DNA from: Ornithodoros turicata | Taxonomy: Eukaryota > Arthropoda > Arachnida > Ixodida > Argasidae | Assembly (NCBI RefSeq): GCF_037126465.1 | Contig: NC_088207.1 | Location: forward strand, 45,566,143-45,630,142 | Length of the DNA: 64,000 bases | Reading direction: 5' to 3' | Part shown: in pieces, positions 45,785 to 57,956 of the stretch | How positions within the stretch are numbered: the first letter of the stretch is position 1 | Layout of the letters: every line of letters begins with the position of its first letter | Notes under the pieces: model-generated | Told to the model about the DNA's origin: nothing | The model's input: the letters and a program-made list of their open reading frames with translations, nothing else | Databases searched by the model: none | Made by a program: the position numbers and the translations under genes

Positions 45785-46440
45785 AGCGCGGACCTCATAA
45801 CAAGCGACAAGCGACATGCTACAGATTTTGTCGCTGTCGCGGGTGCTCGTGCTGCTGTTTTCCGACCCATTTGAGCGGCAACAAAAGCGAGCTGCGAAAC
45901 AACATTTCAGGAAAGAAATCGGCGTTTCCCAACATAACACCTTACGACGTGAAGTGATTTTAGTTTATATACACCACACAACCAAATGTGGAGTCACGAA
46001 TTAATAGCGCCAAATTATGTACATGTATTTCACGGGGCCGGCGCTTGGTGGCGCTGCGGTTCCCGCGTTTTCGTCTTCTTGTTCGTTTGTTTCTTTCTTT
46101 TCCCTCATTCCGGCACTTTTGCTTTCGAAAGCTCGCTTGCTTCCCACCTACAAGCTCGAAATTTCGTTTTAATAAAGTTGACCTGCCGCCCACGCAACGC
46201 CGTGGCCCCCACATTTCTGTCCTTTATCATTCACTTCAGTTACATACCGCCAAATCTAGCGGATTTGGGCAAGCGCCGAGCAACGGTCTCTGGCGACAAG
46301 CGACAAATATCTACGGGGAGTAGACGCAAAATTTTGTAGCCGCGACAGGGCTTTTTTGTCGCTCGCGTGGCGGCGCCGCCGTCGATTTTGTCGCTTGTAG
46401 CGTGTCGCTGTCTCTTGTAGCTTGTTATGGGGTCCGCGCT
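45785..46440. mobile_element. 656-bp inverted-repeat element with TAA target duplication
   Basis: The left end AGCGCGGACCTCATAACAAG is matched on the reverse complement of the right end by AGCGCGGACCCCATAACAAG. TAA flanks both sides (45782-45784, 46441-46443). Inside, GCGACAAGCGACA and TTTTGTCGCT words are frequent in both directions. A 3-bp TAA duplication suggests a Harbinger-like source. The frames inside (such as 45986-46339 plus) do not look like transposase. Confidence 0.88.
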
Positions 46441-46443
46441 TAA

Positions 46444-49400
46444 ATAGGGCGCAGAGTAGCGACACTGAGCCACGCCGGCGAGCGAGCCCGCCATCTTGTG
46501 TCCGGTGCGGGTGCGTCGCCTAGCAACGGGACGCCAATCTCCCCCTTCTCCGCCGGAGAACAGCGCGCAGGCGAGCACGCTCGCAACAGGGGAAACCGGT
46601 TTTGGACGTAGGGGGACTCAACATGGTCGACGCGTTCTTTGAAGAAGAAACCACGTGACACGATCGGCCCAATCGCGCACACCGAACGGCGGCTCCGGCA
46701 CGGAAAAGGAATGCGATACTCTGTACCCCTATTTAGTGACTATTTAGTGGCTCTAGTAGCGCGCTGATGATTTCACGTTATCATGACGCATTGGCCTTGA
46801 GAATGAATCGGATATTATGTATTGAAGACGCGCTTTGAGGCGAGCAGGATCACGAATAAGATCAAAATGTTCTGGAAGGAATCTCCAGTCGTTTAATTGT
46901 TTCGGAAATGGTATTAGAAAAGTAATCGTTTGACATTGGGTGGTACCTTGAATGAATTAGCATTATTTGTCGACAACACATCTGGATGGACCGCGAGACT
47001 AAAGCCTTCTGGAAGATTTCGTGGATGTGGTCATGACGCGGTGAAATGGATAATATGTAATGATAATACGATAAAGGATAATACGGCAACTTACGCGAGA
47101 AGTGTACTCTCTCCTCCCTCTTAGGGCTCCTTGGTCCGAATAGCCAGCCCTATTTGCCTCGCTCTGTACTCATTAGGTCGCAAACGAAGCGCTCGAAGCG
47201 CTCTGCCAACCTCAGTACTTCTATTGTTGCGAAGCGAATTTGGTAACGAGGCACTTTTCTCGTCTCTGTGCATTGAAGGAGCGGAAATGTGCTTAGAGAA
47301 GTACACGCTGCGCATTAAAAGCCCCGCAATAACGAACGCGTTTGCATACAAGGATCGTTTCGGAACAAACCAAATTAGCACTTCTCTGGACATTCTTCCA
47401 TGGAACAAGAGGGGGAAATACTGAGCTTGGGAGTGAAGCGAGGCATAATTGATTGGGGGGGGGGGGAGCGAAAGCTAAATATGCGGGCTCGAAGGAATGA
47501 ACTAGAAACTTTTCTATATTGCGCCGTGCATCCATTAAAATATGCCCCAACACTGCACTTTTTCTGTGCTCGTATCGCGGAGTTTAATTATAGCTGTAAG
47601 GTATGTGCTTCTCGCAAAAGTGAAATACTCAAAACGATAAAGGCAGACAGCAGTTCTTTGATTTAGTCCTGGCTGCCTTCATCAAAGTATTAATTTCGAG
47701 CGAACTCAGCTCTAAGGACCGTAAGGAAGGAAGCTCCTCCCCTTACCCCCACCCTTTTCCCTTCTCTCTCTCTTTTCCCTCTCCCCGAGCGACATGCCGC
47801 CAGCCTATAGGCAGGCTGACCGCTCGTCTACCCAACGTTACCCCCCCAGCTCTAAGGAACTGTAAGAGAGGACAATGATGAGGACATTGAGGACAATGTC
47901 GCGCAGAGAATGCGGACTCACTTCACTTTCGACACGAACGCCTCCTAAACCTGGTGCTTGAACGCGAAGGTCGGATGACGACTACATCTGCAGATCACTG
48001 GTACCGGTTGTACACGCTTCAGCATAAGAGTACTTGAGTATCTGAACATTTGAGTCGGAAGTACTGTCCCCTGAATAGTCGACGAATGGCTCGAAGCAAA
48101 ATAAACGGTGTTTTGAGCGTCCGGTAGGGAACCAGTTCAGGAGAATTGGCCTGTACGACAGAATGAGAAACAACCATGTACCCGCTCTGCAGCAACATCG
48201 AAACTCTACTGAGGACGTTCCCATGTACGAACCGTGTGCAACGCATATAAATAGTGAGACAAGTTAAAGTTGTTACATGCCGTTCATATACTTGTGGATG
48301 TGATGTGATGTGATGTGATAGAGGAAGAAAAAAAATGGGAATTTAACATGAGATTGTACATGTGGATGTCCTTCAGCAGAGTTCCGCAATCGCATTTCGG
48401 CGCAGTTGCTTCTCCAATACAGCCACGTACGTCTACGCTCCTTCGCAAAAAACCACAAACGAGGCAGGACACGTAGCCGATGTATTCAGGACTCTTTCCC
48501 CAAAAAAGCGTTTTCTTTCATTAGTCCAGTGAAGTAAAGCCGAAAGAGTGCGGTCCCAGAAATGTTCAGCACGTCGCCGAACAAAATGATGACGTAAAAG
48601 CAAACGTTATTTCCTTTTACTGCTCTTCTTAAAGGGTGCTTTTTTTGTCCGTTGCTTCGAAAACGGGGAGTAATATGGTGTGACAGGAAATAAACATGCT
48701 ACAACATAGAAAGCGACCAAAAAGGCGTACGGTGCCGCGCTTTCGCTACGACCAGCATTCTTCTTGTTGTGTCGTATTTGCAGCACTACCGTTCTTCAAA
48801 GTGGTCTCAGAAGTGCGTATTTCCCTGCAGCATGCGTCGCATAAATAAAAAAATATATGCACAGCTCAAGCGCGCGCCTAAATCAGATGCTAAAGGAGGC
48901 GCGCTCTTACAAGAAGCGTCTCTTCCCTAATGTGATCCATCACTTTTCCCACGCGGCATTCTCGGCATCATTTGTTCTCATTGCTCAGAAGGTGAACAAT
49001 GAGATATGGTCTGCTTGACACGTAATATGCAGCGCGTAAGAAGTCGAAACTGCAGGATGCACATCCTACGTATGTACTCGCTTTCAAGCAAAAGAGCATC
49101 CCAGGTTACACTGAGCGAGAAGAAGGGCACTTGAACAAGGAACAATCTGGAAATGTGGCTTATTGTAGACTCGAGCCCCTGCAGGGTCAAGAACGTACAA
49201 TTTGTATATCTGGAATCTCGTAGGCAGTGGTTCCTGCGTCTTTTAATGAATCCTATCCCTATGTGCGTAAACTAATATACTGTCCAAAGTCACGTAACTT
49301 CGGAACGTCTGCTTCCCCCTCCCCCCAAACTACTGGGTTTCCCACCTTTTTTTTCTGCTAACTGTGGCTAAGTGTTCTTGGGTAGCCAGTCTGACTTCGT

Positions 49401-50311
49401 CGTGACTTAGTTCCCATTTTTTTCTTCCTCTCTCACATCGCATCACGTAACTTCGGCGAGGCTTCTTCATTCGCGCGTTCGATTCGAGGACCTCTCCCTC
49501 GTTTCCCCTCCCAAATACACTGCCAAAGGTACCATTTCGGGGGGGGGCGGTTAGAACCCCCCCCCCCCCCCCCCCCCGGCTATGCCAGTGACTGGCAGGA
49601 CAAAGTACATATGACTCTGTTCCCTTCGGTTCGGGTATCGTTACAATGTTGGTTTACAGTCTTATTAACCACAAGTTATGATGTTCGCGCGTACTCTTTC
49701 CTCACTACATCAATTCGAGTTACAATGTTCCCGAGGGCAGCTGGTAAAGAGGAGGGCATTACGTCACACGTGGCTGTCGACCGTGATAGCGTGAGTGATT
49801 TGGATTTATCTGGCGCAACGATAGCAACCGTCGACCGTGATGGCTAAGGCTGAAATTATGTTTGGCGTGCCGGGAGCCATAACAACGCCTCGCTATACGC
49901 TGAGATATGGAACCTTGATTCAGCCTGTCGCCGCAGATGATTTCGAACACAGGCTTTCTGTGGCTATAAGTGGCTGCCCATGCGGCTCATGTCGACTCGT
50001 CACCATAGCTACGGACGCCTGAGCACGGTCGGGATTGGAGGCTCTTAATTGTTACGTCACATCGTTACAGCGATAAGGCTTTGCTTCTAGGTGGTGTTCG
50101 CCATGAGCGCTTCTTCGCCGTCGTCGTCCTCGTCAACAGTCGGCACAGTACTACACACATCACGGAAATTCAGCAAACAATGATGCCGTTGTCTGCGGAG
50201 TGTTGCTTCTAGAGCAGCGCACAAATGAATAAGTTCACAACAAACACACTGCACCGTGACTGGCTCTAGCTAATGCCTCCAAGGTGAGGTCATGACGTCT
50301 CGTTAAGTTTT
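46444..50311. other. Mostly unassigned, with scattered simple repeats
   Basis: GC-rich sequence lies at 46440-46700. A run of 11 Gs lies at 47456-47466. TGATGTGATGTGATGTGA (48300-48320) is the inverse of the CACATCACATC tail at 43893-43910. AGCCAGTCTGACTTCGTCGT with a T-run and CTCACATCGCATC at 49366-49447 resembles a non-LTR 3' UTR tail. A G9 run and a C22 run face each other at 49539-49578. No gene is recognised. Confidence 0.4.
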
Positions 50312-51118
50312 AAAGGGGCACTAAAATGCAAAAACACCTTGCTCTCAAATGAAAGTCCGTGTTTCAATTAGTGTAATGCAAGCAAAATTAGTTCCAACTG
50401 CGCTACTGTTTAGAAGAAAATCGCAATGAAAACAGAGCCGTCTTTTGCGGCAACGAATGGGATCCCCAGGAGGCAAAGATTGGCGTCATCCAATGAGGCG
50501 GCTGGACAAGTGCGCGATTACCTATCGTGGGCATGTGGTTGGAACGGGTCCGATCGTTGTGTTCCGTATATATGTGCGGCATGGTATTTTTTTTTTTTTT
50601 TTGCTATAGTCGTGACGACGCCCACTTGGGTGCGGTCAACAACGGCAGGCTACCTCGAATCCCCCCCCCCCCCCCCCCCCACCGCGGCATGATATGCACT
50701 GCTGAATTCTTCAATACAAATTCACACCACAACATTCCTCGCGAATATTCCACTGACAACATTTATCTTCACGTCCTTCATACAGAGACGCCAGTCCGCT
50801 TCCCAACGTGCACTATGTTTTTCACCGGGACTGTTCCCGCGCGGCACTCTCATGCACCGGGACTGCTCATGGCGCGGCACGCGCGTGCACGCGCAGCATG
50901 GACTAAAACCACCGATGCACGAGCTGAAACGACGTTGACTGCTTAGCGCCGAAACAAGAAAGAGTCCGGTAAGATTTTGATTGTAGCTCCGTAACGCAAT
51001 CTAAGTTTTTGGTTATGATAACAAGACAACCATGACAACAATATTACAACATTTTGACAACAATATTATGACAACAATAATTTGAAGTGAACTTGTTTTT
51101 GCATTTTAGTGTCCCTTT
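50312..51118. mobile_element. AAAGGG-ended element, copy 2
   Basis: The left end AAAGGGGCACTAAAATGCAA is inverted at the right end (TTGCATTTTAGTGTCCCTTT). Flanks TTTTA/GATAT show no clear duplication. It aligns in opposite orientation with 11343-12606 outside their respective insertions. The frame MKTEPSFAATNGI appears in both copies but is repeat sequence. It carries its own 100-bp insertion at 50584-50683. Confidence 0.88.
50584..50683. mobile_element. SINE-like insertion (poly-T / poly-C) with 8-bp target duplication
   Basis: GCGGCATG flanks both sides (50576-50583, 50684-50691), and copy 1 of the host element has the uninterrupted site (reverse complement of about 12330-12352). The insert is a T17 run, GCTATAGTCGTGACGACGCC, CACTTGGGTGCGGTCAACAA, CGGCAGGCTACC and a C20 run. 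The middle matches the 3' domain of the tRNA-derived SINE. Confidence 0.9.
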
Positions 51119-51130
51119 GATATCTAAACC

Positions 51131-51469
51131 ATAAAGGTATAGTCGTGTTCAACTTTCCAAGGAAAAGAAATCTAGTGCGTCAGCTCTCAAAATATTACTT
51201 GGCCGCAGATAGGACGGCTGGACACAGAGAGGTCGCGCTCCCTCCTGTACGAGGTAATGTAAAACATGATACTCATTCTGCTTCCGTATTGGCAGTTAAG
51301 GCTGACCGCGTGACACTACGCTGCGGCAGAAAGTGCGCTCCCCTACTGATGGCGCATGTTGGCGCTGCAGTATTTCTCCCGGCCAGCTATTGAGTGTCCT
51401 TATCTCCAACGGCGTATGTAGTTGACGGACTAGATTTATTTTCCTTCGTAAGTTGAACACAACTACGTA
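51131..51469. mobile_element. Terminal-inverted-repeat element (GTTCAACTT ends)
   Basis: TAGTCGTGTTCAACTTTCC, AAGGAAAAGAAATCTAGTGC at the left is inverted near 51420-51469 (GACTAGATTTATTTTCCTT, AAGTTGAACACAACTA). The TIR is about 45 bp at some 85 percent identity, total about 340 bp. Target duplication is unclear. Frames inside have no recognised domain. Confidence 0.75.
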
Positions 51470-52097
51470 TAGTGTGGCTAAGTTGTTTTCATCATGAGAA
51501 CAGCCTGCATCTCTGGTGACATATCTCACCGGTCCGTAAAAAATAAAAATAAATAAAAAAATAGACGACCTTGCAAATACAGAATAGCAGGAGTGGTGGT
51601 GGTGGTTTCTGTAGCAGCTAGCGGGCGAACGATATTGATGGTGAGGACAAGTGTTATATGTCATATTAATGACAAGAGATGACCAATGGGCTGCGAAAAC
51701 GATGCCACGGAATACTGCTTTCTTTTTTGTGGTTGAACTAAATTAACTTCTGGAGGTTTTCATCCTTGTACTGTGGTGTTCATATTCTTACTTTTGATGT
51801 CTTCAACCCATGTTACTCACTGCACACCACGAATGGGTGCTGCTACTGGTTGATCAGCCAAGCGTAACTCATCGGGACACGCACCAGATGACCGTTCCCG
51901 CTTTACTGGAAAAGGCCCATCAACTATCTGAGGGGCAGGCAGCGGTGTCATCAAAGCGTCAAAAAAAAAGAAAAAGAATGAAAGAAAACTCTTCTTTGCC
52001 TATGCCGTTTTGACTATTTTTCCTGTCAGAAGTTCAGTGTCCCCGGAGATGAAGTCTTATTCGTTCGACTTCTACGAATAATGATTATCTATATTCA

Positions 52098-52489
52098 CAC
52101 TCTAAGAAAAAAGGGTGTGAAAACGTGGTAACTTCTATTGTTACCACCTAAGTCAACATGGCGTCTGAAGAAAGGGTGTAAAAGGGTGGTAACCCTGCCT
52201 ATTACCGCCTCGTTGCAGGTGCAGTACAAAATGTGTGCTGTTATTACAGCCACAGAAGCAATGCACTTTCAAGGAGTGTTGCTTTCCCAGCATTGACAGT
52301 GCAATAGACATTGAGTGCAGTGCATACAACGAAGATAACTGCAGCTAAAACTTGTTTTGGGATTTGCGCTAATCTATTGTGCCGACTTCAACCAGGTAGA
52401 ACTTTGCAACCTTCTAGGCACACCATGCATATGCGACAACTATTTACCTCCTAAAAGGTGTATCTTCTCCACCCTTTTTTCTAAGGGTG
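52098..52489. mobile_element. Terminal-inverted-repeat element with CACYCTTAGAAAAAAGGGTG ends
   Basis: CACTCTAAGAAAAAAGGGTG at 52098 is matched on the reverse complement of the right end by CACCCTTAGAAAAAAGGGTG. CA lies on each side. Inside are AAGGGTGTAAAAGGGTGGTA and other copies of the AAGGGTG word. It is about 390 bp with no coding capacity. Mariner-type is possible by analogy with the other CA/TA-flanked elements. Confidence 0.8.
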
Positions 52490-55400
52490 CATTAGTCATC
52501 ATCCCCTGTTGCAATGACCGGTGCTTTATGTTAATGTCAAATTAATGGATTAAGTGGCATTTATGTAGCATAGCCAATATTTCGAGAAAACCAACCGGGA
52601 CCTTGCTATTTTATATATTCATGCATACTCCATAACAGCGTATAGCTCTGAGCAGTTCTGGTGGCTTGTCGAGTTTACCGGACGAGCCACATCGGTTCCT
52701 GACTCGTACAAAGTCGCGTCCAAGCTCTCCACTGACCGCACCGCCGTCATGACGTCATTCTTCCCCACACCTCCCGTCATAAAAGAAATAGTGTTCGATC
52801 TGTTGCACAACCTCAAAAAAGCAATTGACGCTTTCACTTTCTCAAACAGCCTATAACCAGCTTCAGCTTAAAACTATCAGCGACATCGCAGTGTACGCGC
52901 AACAGCCGACATCGTTAACTGAAGCCGTAGCTGCAAGACAATGCAGGACGGAACGTCGATCGAACAGGTCGATGTCACGACTGTTTCGACCCGTCCGGCT
53001 GTGTGGGACGCTTGGGCTACACCCTGTTGTCCCTATTAGGCGCCAGGAGTCGCAAAGAAATTGGCTGCGGCGACAAATGGCCGGAAGCCGCTAGACGCCA
53101 ACTGTTGCGACACAAGGGTTCATGTTAGAGCGCTAACCATGCTTGAGTTCTAAACAAGTAAAAATCCGTTGTATCATGCGTGATGAATGGGGGAACAAGA
53201 AGGGAATCGGCGAATGATGCTGGCCGACGGCGCCATTCGGGCGAAATGGAAGAGAAGGTGGCCTGACTCGGCGTCATGACGGCTAGACTAAGGACGGGAG
53301 GCGAGAAGGTTTGAAAGTGACGTGGATGGATATGATGAGGCGAAGGGAAAGAAAATTTCAGATGCGAGTTGCGGTTTCTGTAAAGAATGAGCGATAGGGT
53401 GGTCCCTCCCCTTTTGATATTTCTTCCCTGTTAAGCGACGCTGACTGTGATTTGTGAAAGAGGTTACAAGGCCGGGGATGGCAGAAAAATAATTCTTTCT
53501 TCCTGGCGTTCTATATTTAGTGAGTGAGAAATATGGGCAACCTTTCAGATGTAGATGTGAGTTGTCCGTTCGTATACGGTGGACAGTATGAGCTGTTCGA
53601 ATGTTCGTTTGCTGGTGCGAGATCAGATAATATTGTTTGCAATCACCACTAGGGTTAACGACGTTATAGATACACGCGGAATCACAGACGTTCAACAGAA
53701 AGAAAAAAAAAGACACTGTGTTCGAGCGGTCTCTGACAAACCAGTGAGTGTTTCTCGGTGCCTAACGTCTTCCCCTTCCCTTTCCCTTTTTTCCTTTATG
53801 CTTTCTTCTGCTTGACCCACTCTGCCTCTTTCCTGTTTGTTTGTTCGTTTTTTCTCTTTTTTCTGGCTCTATCGTTCCACGCACAAACGCGTTTTGGAGT
53901 AGCCAGTCCTGACTGGGTCGGGACTAACCTCTCCATATTTTTCTTTCATTCCAATTCCTACAAGCACTACAAGTGCTCGTGCTACCAAACATTATACGAG
54001 TGCTTTCAAATGGCACCGGTGCCACGTCCCTTGATGATGATGATGATGATGATGATGATTGAAAGAAAAAAATGGAGATTGTAGCCCTCATCACGAGGGC
54101 CGGCTACCCCAGATCACCTAAGGAAAGGAATGACAGACACATCCACCCACACCCACTGGAGATGCCACGTCCCTTTATAACGATCTTTCGCACACTTCTG
54201 ATTTACTGCAGCGGAAGTTAGAAATGCTACGTTCCTCTGTATGTTTGTACGTGTTCATGTTCGCAAGTGCCTTCTGGTTTCCTGCTCAGAAATATACGGC
54301 GATGCATATACGTCCTTTATGCATTTGATGGGCTTTCTTTGTGCAACCGATTTCTTTGGATCAGAAAATTATCAGTGTACATCAGTGTTCATCCACATTA
54401 TTGCTTTCCCCGAAAATAATTCCTCCCCCTTTCTCTACTGCGTTTTTCTTTCTTTCTTTTTTTTTTCAACGCTGGCGCTTGCAAGGTAACGTGAAAAAAA
54501 GAACAAGAACATAGTGAGCTGCTTCTTGCATGCTGGTAATTCACCGCTACCATTGTGCATTGAACAGGGAACAGAAAAGCGTTCATCTCGCGATATCATG
54601 TGTGCGTACCGTCATGCTTTCTATAATCTATGTCTATACCAATTTTACTCTTAAGATTCACGACAGTATAAGGCTGAAATGAACGCTTTTCGGCAAGACA
54701 TTTTCATCATCGAAAGAATAATCTCTGTCACTGCCTTTCTATATGTATATAGGACGGCAGATGTTCTTAAATGACTAGTACGTATCAGCAGTTTCAACTT
54801 GCGTGAACAAGCAAAAAATCGTGAACTTCCTTTCTAGAAGCACGAAAAGTAATCTGAGAGAGAGTGAAAAAACGAAAAGAAGTCATACCACGAGGGATGG
54901 CAGAATAACAATGTAAGTTTCCCCCCAAGCTTTCTTCAGAAATCTCTTTGCAGGTAGAGCAAGCCTTAGATTATGCCTTTGTCCCCCAGGGAGAGATCTG
55001 TATTTCCTTCGCTGGATAGAGGCTCGTTTTAGTTTTATGAATAAACTTTTAAGGCTCAAACTAAGAGCAGACGCGGAGGATGCAAAACTTCGCCCTTAAG
55101 AGCCCGGGATCCTCTGTCCTGAATGATCGCGCTTTTGAAAACTAGAATAATAAGTGAAACGATAATGATGTCGAAGACAGAGCGTCTCGTCATGGACAGC
55201 CCGTGACACACAGTCTCGTTCGGAACGTCAGGTAAGTGGAAACATGATGTACGACTCAGTTCCGCATAGAACGCTAATCACGGCCTGTGATGCGGACCTT
55301 TCCTTCTTTCGTTACTTACGTTACGTTAAACCTTCATATCCTTAACCGTTAACCTTATACCGGCGTATTGCTGCAACAAAGCCATCTTAATGCCGCTGCA

Positions 55401-56348
55401 ATGAATCGATATTCTTTGTCAGATGCACCAGGTTCATCTTCGCCAAATTGAATTCTCTGCTATGCCTCTCTAGTCTTACTTGTACGCCACTCTCAGCGCA
55501 TGCGACCAGATTGATTTCTTGGAAATTTCCAACGTAGCGGTAGTCACGGTACTCTCTGCGGCGCAGCGCGCAAAATTAAGTCAACAGAAAAGGTTATTCC
55601 GCCACAAACTCGAATGCAAAGCCAGACGACATCTAGAGCTGACATGACAGTTGCTAGACAGATGCGAGAGAAAGACGGCCGCCACTAAAGGCAACGTTGT
55701 CTAAAAGCAACCAGCGAAAATAATGCGCGGAGCTCAACGACAGCGTCTGACAGGCTCTCAGAGGGAGAGGAGAACGAGGCGTCCTGAAAACAAGCGGATT
55801 TATATGACTCGCGACGATTTACCACCAGTAGAGATGGAAAACTAGACGCAATATTCGATTGGTAAAAAATATGAGTAGATGGAGCGCGTTAATAAAGTGC
55901 TGCGATAAGAAGGAAGCACAAAATATACACGTATAAGTAAGCGCGAACTAGAATGGCATATAAATGGATTCGGGACTCGGATGCAATGAGACTAAGCGGT
56001 GCTGTCTTTCACAAGGATAGACCGTATGAATAATGCCAGACGTTGTTGTCCGCGTGCATCCGCAGACTGCATGAAGCTGGACGCAAAATATCCTGCATCG
56101 TGTTGTTTACGATGCAAGCGGATTCAGAAAGATGCGCGCATGGGGGCAGGATGTGTAGTTCCACGCTGAAAGATACTACACGCGAGTCAGACAAATTCAG
56201 CAAAAGGGATCCAGCTGAGGAAAATGAGCCTACCCTGCCTTTCGGCAGAGGATTACGGCACACGTTGCCACAGGCACATTGGTACATTGAAAACTCAGGT
56301 TTTCCTCCTGCCATCATCATCATCATCATCATCATTATCGAATAAGAA
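52490..56348. other. Mostly unassigned
   Basis: (GAT)n lies at 54034-54059 and an (ATC)n tract at 56312-56338. GAGTAGCCAGTCCTGACTGG at 53895-53946 resembles a non-LTR 3' UTR. A short frame just before the ATC tract (LPFGRGLRHTLPQAHW at about 56239-56286) may be the upstream part of the following ORF2 remnant. No host gene is recognised. Confidence 0.4.
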
Positions 56349-56639
56349 ATGAGAAAATGTTGCTCCCCGAATTGTTCCACCTGTGTCACTCTAGCGGACA
56401 CTGAGCACATACTTCTACGCTGTGCTGCATATGAACAAGCAAGATCTTGTCTACAGTTAGTTTTGCGCACAATCACAACCGGCCCATTAAATCTGAAAGT
56501 TCCTCAAGGGCCATGGAACAATCCAGCATCCCAATGGATTGACATGGACGCCTGCCACGGACACTGGATGGGCTTCTCGTCTTTGACTCCATTGACTGCG
56601 TCTCTTTGTGACTGCGACTCCTTGACTGTGTCCCAGTGA
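56349..56639 (+). mobile_element. Non-LTR retrotransposon ORF2 C-terminal fragment
   Basis: The frame contains CSTCVTLADTEHILLRC, a C-X2-C-X7-H-X4-C motif, followed by AAYEQARSCLQLVL as expected for the ORF2 C-terminus, and ends at TGA 56637-56639. The spacing is identical to that in the remnants at 31310-32395 and 33142-33920, although the families differ. The downstream TGGAGTGGACTGGATGC and GTAGCAAGCCCTC words look like its 3' UTR. The RNase H and reverse transcriptase parts are absent. Confidence 0.68.
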
Positions 56640-57956
56640 TGCATGTGGAGTGGACTGGATGCACTGAGTGGAGTGGAGTGAATGCGGAGTAGCAAGCCCT
56701 CATAACTGCGACCAACCTCTCCGCGTATTTTAACTTTACATATGGCCCCGTCCCCGAATAATGATGATACATGACATCAGACATGTAAACGCTCAAAAAG
56801 CAAAGAAGTCTGAAAAATAATTCGGAAAAAGCTTTCATTAGGCTCAAAGTGGGGAAAGAAAAAAGAACTCTACCTCATTCGGACGGGATTTCTTCTACGG
56901 TAGCATACCTTCGTGCAGAGAAATCTAGAGAAGTCTGGAAATATTTGGTTATGTGCAAACTACACACTCTAGGCAAAGGGAGAGTAGTCTGCTATAGTAC
57001 TGTAAAGTGTAGTGTAACGCCTTGCGATGCCTCTGCTATCATGGCAGATTGGATTGGATTGGATTGGAAATGAAAGAAAAATATAGATATCATCGCAGAC
57101 ACCTGCGTCATGCGACTAAATTGTCTGGAAATGTGCATACTATATTGCGAGAGAGAGTCGCAGTGAAACACGGGCGAGGACTACGGTATACGTGCACTCG
57201 AATCTCAATGTGGGAAAGCTTCGAGTGATGCACGGGGATATGACGGAACGACAGAGACGGAGCGAAGTCGATAGCGTACACTCAAAACCTGCAATAAGCA
57301 CTGGCTTCACTTTTTTTTCTTCTTCGCTATATTATCGGTGCCCTACAGTAAGACACTGTAGATGACAATGCTGCATGCCAGTCGGTACAAGAGAAGATGG
57401 AAAGTAATTGTTCCGAGGTTGGGAACAGTTTTTATTGCTGAGGAGATCTGTGGGCCACAAAAAGGAAAAGTGTTCAAGTCACACAGAGATATTGTCTTTC
57501 GTTTTTTTTTCTTCTTCTTTGTTTCTTTCTTTTCATTTTATTTATTTATTTATTTTTGCCTAAAGGCTCCTCTGTCGAAATTATTCGCCAATTTCTGAAC
57601 AATTAATTAACATCATGCCGGACATACTTTCAGATATTACGTAAAACTAATAAAAATTGGAAAAGTAGTACAACTTTCGAAAGGAATTCTTTGCCTGATG
57701 TGACGTGAGGTGTCCCACTCCACGTCACATCAGGCAGGTCACGGGTTTTAAACAGGAGCTATACGGAAATATAAATCCGCGCGAATGACTTGCCGTTCGC
57801 GCAATCCCTACATGGATTTATTTTGGACCCAGCTGACACTTGGGAAAGCTCACGTGTGGGTAAACTAGCGCGAAACTTAAACCTACACTCCTCGCATAAA
57901 CAGCCATAGCAACGAACATAATAGTCGTAACCATTATAGCCATAGAACGAACTCCA
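56640..57956. other. 3' UTR of the preceding copy, then unassigned
   Basis: A short (GATTG)n run lies at 57047-57067. T-rich sequence with (TTTA)n lies at 57500-57556. A perfect hairpin is annotated separately. No gene is recognised. Confidence 0.4.
57693..57735. repeat. Perfect 15-bp hairpin
   Basis: GCCTGATGTGACGTG (57693-57707) and CACGTCACATCAGGC (57721-57735) are exact inverse copies around a 13-base loop. TGACGTG resembles a CRE/bZIP core. No U-run or gene end is next to it, so a terminator role is not supported. Confidence 0.85.
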
